DNA of 41,484 bases from Streptomyces diastatochromogenes (GTDB lineage: Bacteria > Actinomycetota > Actinomycetes > Streptomycetales > Streptomycetaceae): NCBI GenBank assembly GCA_001418405.1, contig LIQL01000102.1, positions 35,094-76,577 of the forward strand, given 5' to 3'. A program made the position numbers and the translations under genes. The notes beneath the pieces are model-generated. The model was not told where the DNA came from, did no database searches, and saw nothing but the letters and a program-made list of their open reading frames with translations. Shown here piece after piece: positions 39,790 through 41,484 of this stretch; position 1 is the stretch's first letter; each line of letters opens with the position of its first letter.

Positions 39790-39805
39790 CTGCGGGAAAT
39801 GCCAG
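39790..39805 (+). promoter_or_regulatory. Weak candidate PAS-LuxR operator upstream of cholesterol oxidase
   Basis: CTGCGGGAAATGCCAG matches 11 of 16 consensus positions and shares CTNCGG with the candidates at 6307 and 37875. It is about 130 bases upstream of the cholesterol oxidase start. From memory, pimE is a PimM target in pimaricin producers. It is the weakest of the three sites. Confidence 0.3.
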
Positions 39806-39953
39806 AGGTTTCAGGGCCGTTGACCGACTAGACTCCGGCGCCCTCCGGTGCCGGGCCGGCGGCCCGCGCGGTGTCGGCCGTGCCTTATACCGATGTGTGG
39901 TCCGCAGCGGAATGCAAGCCTCCGAACTTGCCCACCAAGGAGTGAAACCGCGG

Positions 39954-39977
39954 ATGCCGAACCGTTTCTCCTGGTGA
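39954..39977 (+). other. Possible 7-codon leader ORF (MPNRFSW) before the HNH nuclease
   Basis: A strong AAGGAG at 39937-39942 precedes this ATG by 11 bases, and the ORF stops 10 bases before the GTG of the nuclease gene. That GTG has no visible Shine-Dalgarno site of its own, so reinitiation after the leader is possible. Could be chance. Confidence 0.25.
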
Positions 39978-39987
39978 TGCTCTCCGG

Positions 39988-40707
39988 GTGTTGACCAACG
40001 CCTGGTGGCGCCGCGCCGCCACCACCACAGCCCTGATCATCGCAGCCGTCCTCCCCGCCGCCTCGACGACGGCGATAGCCGATCCGGCTCCGCGCCCCGC
40101 CCCGGCCCCCGCCGCGCGGCCCGCCGCGACCGCGTTCGACGCCGCTCCGCCGAAGCTCCCCGAACCGCCGTCCGCTGCGGTGGCGCGCGCCGAGCTCGCC
40201 ACGCTGCACGTCGCCGCACCGCACTCGATGAACGGCTACAGCCGCGCGAAGTTCCCGCACTGGATCAAGCAGCACGGGGAGTGCGACACCCGTGAGGTGG
40301 TCCTCGCCCGCGACGGCGAGGACGTCAAGCAGGACGAGAAGTGCCGGGCCATCTCCGGGACGTGGTTCAGCGAGTACGACGCGAAGGTCTTCCACGTCTC
40401 CGGTCAGCTCGACATCGACCACGTCGTGCCGCTGGCCAACGCCTGGCGCTCCGGTGCCGACGAGTGGACCACCCCCGAGCGCCGGACGTTCGCCAACGAC
40501 CTGGTGCACTCCCAGCTCATCGCGGTGTCCGCCTCCTCCAACCGGCAGAAGGGCGACCAGTCACCGGACCAGTGGGCCCCGCCGCGGCACGCCTACTGGT
40601 GCACCTACGCCCGGGCCTGGACCGACGTCAAACACCTCTACCACCTGAACATCACCGAACCGGAGAAGGCCAAGCTCTCCGAGATGCTGGACACCTGCGA
40701 ACAGTGA
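39988..40707 (+). CDS. Secreted HNH-family nuclease (DUF1524-like)
   Basis: 239 residues. The N terminus has WWRR, a hydrophobic run (TTALIIAAVLPAAS) and a likely cleavage site after TTAIA, so it reads as Sec-secreted; a Pro/Ala-rich linker (about 33-65) follows. The catalytic region holds DIDHVVPLANAW, ANDLVHSQLIAVSASSNRQK and GDQSPDQW, the metal-binding pattern of HNH/DUF1524 endonucleases common as secreted proteins in Streptomyces. GTG at 39988 is the first possible start after an in-frame stop at 39943, apart from a TTG next to it. It is divergent from the cholesterol oxidase and is unlikely to belong to the polyene pathway. Its stop overlaps the next gene by 4 bases, implying translational coupling. 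Confidence 0.85.
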   Translation: MLTNAWWRRAATTTALIIAAVLPAASTTAIADPAPRPAPAPAARPAATAFDAAPPKLPEPPSAAVARAELATLHVAAPHSMNGYSRAKFPHWIKQHGECDTREVVLARDGEDVKQDEKCRAISGTWFSEYDAKVFHVSGQLDIDHVVPLANAWRSGADEWTTPERRTFANDLVHSQLIAVSASSNRQKGDQSPDQWAPPRHAYWCTYARAWTDVKHLYHLNITEPEKAKLSEMLDTCEQ

Positions 40708-40997
40708 CCCTCCCCGCACCCGACGCCCATACCGACCGGGTCATCGCCGGACCCGGCGGTGCGATGACGGTCCAGGTCGGTGTCATCACCGGCGATCTGA
40801 CCGTCACCACCACCGACCGGGGCGACGGCACGGCCGCGGTCGTCATCCAGTACACCGGCGCCGAGGAGCACTACGACCTCGAAGGCGGCCCGGTCCGGGT
40901 GCCGGCCGGCGGCGTGGCCGCGCTGCACCGGTCGGTGCTGGCCGCGGTCCGCGCCGGCGGCGCCGCCCGGATGCCGGGGACCACCCCGGAGCCCTGA
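40704..40997 (+). CDS. Small hypothetical protein coupled to the HNH nuclease
   Basis: 97 residues starting at the GTG that overlaps the nuclease stop (GTGA). No signal peptide or membrane segment. The middle (TVQVGVITGDLTVTTTDRGDGTAAVVIQYTG) alternates in beta-strand style, followed by EEHYDLEGGPVRVP and an Ala-rich helix to the end. I do not recognise the family. The tight overlap suggests co-expression with the nuclease; an immunity or inhibitor role is possible but purely speculative. Confidence 0.6.
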   Translation: MTLPAPDAHTDRVIAGPGGAMTVQVGVITGDLTVTTTDRGDGTAAVVIQYTGAEEHYDLEGGPVRVPAGGVAALHRSVLAAVRAGGAARMPGTTPEP

Positions 40998-41017
40998 CCG
41001 AAACCGAGGCGAGACCC

Positions 41018-41051
41018 GACGGGGGCCCGGTCGACCGACCGTGCCCCCGTC
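41018..41051. terminator. Hairpin between convergent small gene and DUF4345 remnant
   Basis: 9-bp stem GACGGGGGC/GCCCCCGTC with the palindrome CGGTCGACCG in its loop, 20 bases after the small gene's stop. A second short hairpin (CTTCGC/GCGAAG) follows at 41051-41066. Confidence 0.6.
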
Positions 41052-41070
41052 TTCGCATCCGCGAAGCGCA

Positions 41071-41350
41071 TCAGCCTCGGGCCGCCGTGACGGACCGCTC
41101 GTCGGCGTCCGCCAGCCAGAAGGAGCGTGGCGGCAGGAGGAGTTCGAGGGCCGCCGGCGGAACCTGGAACCAGTGCTGCCAGCCGTGCACCAACAGCGAC
41201 AGCACCCGGCCCACCCGCCGAGGCGCCGGTCGCCTCCTCGCCGGGCACCGACGCGATGCCGAGCACGAGGTGGTGGACGCCGATGGCGACACAGGCCACC
41301 CCCATCGTCCACGCCAGTGACTTGAGGGCCTTCGCCCTGCCCCTGCGCAC
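41071..41350 (-). pseudogene. Decayed DUF4345-like membrane protein gene with internal deletion and frameshift
   Basis: Starts at a GTG with GAGGAAGAG 3 bases upstream and reads VRRGRAKALKSLAWTMGVAC... to HHLVLGIASVPGEEATG, the usual N terminus of small Streptomyces DUF4345 proteins. From about 41225 on, the same frame is meaningless, while a different frame continues VGRVLSLLVHGWQHWF and PRSFWLADADE up to the stop at 41071, which is the family's C terminus. The middle, with two transmembrane helices in intact relatives, is missing. So the gene has lost an internal piece and changed frame near 41215-41230. An assembly error close to the contig end is the alternative. Confidence 0.65.
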
Positions 41351-41473
41351 CGTCTCTTCCTCGTCCCGCGCGCGGTCCTGTCGTGCGGCGGGGCGTTCCG
41401 TCGTGCTGCGGGCGTTCCGGTCGGTCGTGAAGTGGCGGGTGGGTGGTGCGCCGGTAGGGAAGGGGCCGGCTCG

Positions 41474-41484
41474 TATACACATCT
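41474..41484. other. Residual Nextera mosaic-end adapter at the contig end
   Basis: The last 11 bases, TATACACATCT, equal the final 11 bases of the Nextera transposase mosaic-end reverse complement (CTGTCTCTTATACACATCT), and the bases just before match in part. AT-rich sequence here is out of character. This is library adapter, not genome; an ATG inside it at 41482 (- strand) is not a real start. Confidence 0.8.

Noticed and set aside
41351..41482. Extension of the DUF4345-like frame to an ATG at 41482
   Set aside because: That ATG lies in the Nextera adapter sequence; the GTG at 41350 has a proper Shine-Dalgarno site.

Overview
This window is high-GC actinomycete DNA, most likely Streptomyces: codons end mostly in G or C, modular type I polyketide synthases (PKSs) dominate, and purine-rich Shine-Dalgarno sites precede several starts. 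It carries part of a polyene macrolide gene cluster. The gene set matches the pimaricin (natamycin)/tetramycin family: a CoA-ligase loading PKS, a four-module PKS whose last three modules make conjugated double bonds, a terminal module with thioesterase, two P450s with a 3Fe-4S ferredoxin, a PLP aminotransferase of the mycosamine type, a polyene-type glycosyltransferase and a secreted cholesterol oxidase.

Layout. Positions 2-4948 (+) hold the 3' part of the chain-terminating PKS (AT-DH-ER-KR-ACP-TE). A PimD-like P450 (4974-6164, -) meets it tail to tail. A divergent promoter region (6165-6419) separates this P450 from the four-module PKS (6420-26780, +). Next come a hairpin-rich gap (26781-27158) and a secreted tyrosine phosphatase (27159-28280, -) that is not an expected polyene gene. 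From 37783 down to 28512 (-) runs a probable operon: glycosyltransferase, aminotransferase, P450, ferredoxin, loading PKS. The cholesterol oxidase (38000-39661, -) lies upstream of it behind tandem hairpins. Beyond 39662 the cluster appears to end: a secreted HNH nuclease, a small overlapping gene and a decayed DUF4345-like gene follow.

How the genes work together (inference). The loading PKS primes the chain with a short acyl unit. Module 1 adds a probable ethylmalonyl unit and reduces it to the hydroxyl that later closes the lactone. Modules 2-4 add three malonyl units with KR and DH, giving three of the conjugated double bonds. The remaining modules are outside the window. The terminal module here finishes and cyclises the chain. 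One P450 with the ferredoxin probably oxidises a methyl branch to a carboxyl, the other performs a late hydroxylation or epoxidation, and the aminotransferase and glycosyltransferase make and attach an aminosugar. The ethylmalonyl-type AT in module 1 points to a tetramycin-like 24-ethyl product rather than pimaricin itself. The remaining PKS modules, GDP-mannose dehydratase, transporters and regulators are not in this window.

Both ends look like contig ends. The left end cuts through an AT domain, and the last 11 bases match the Nextera transposon mosaic end.
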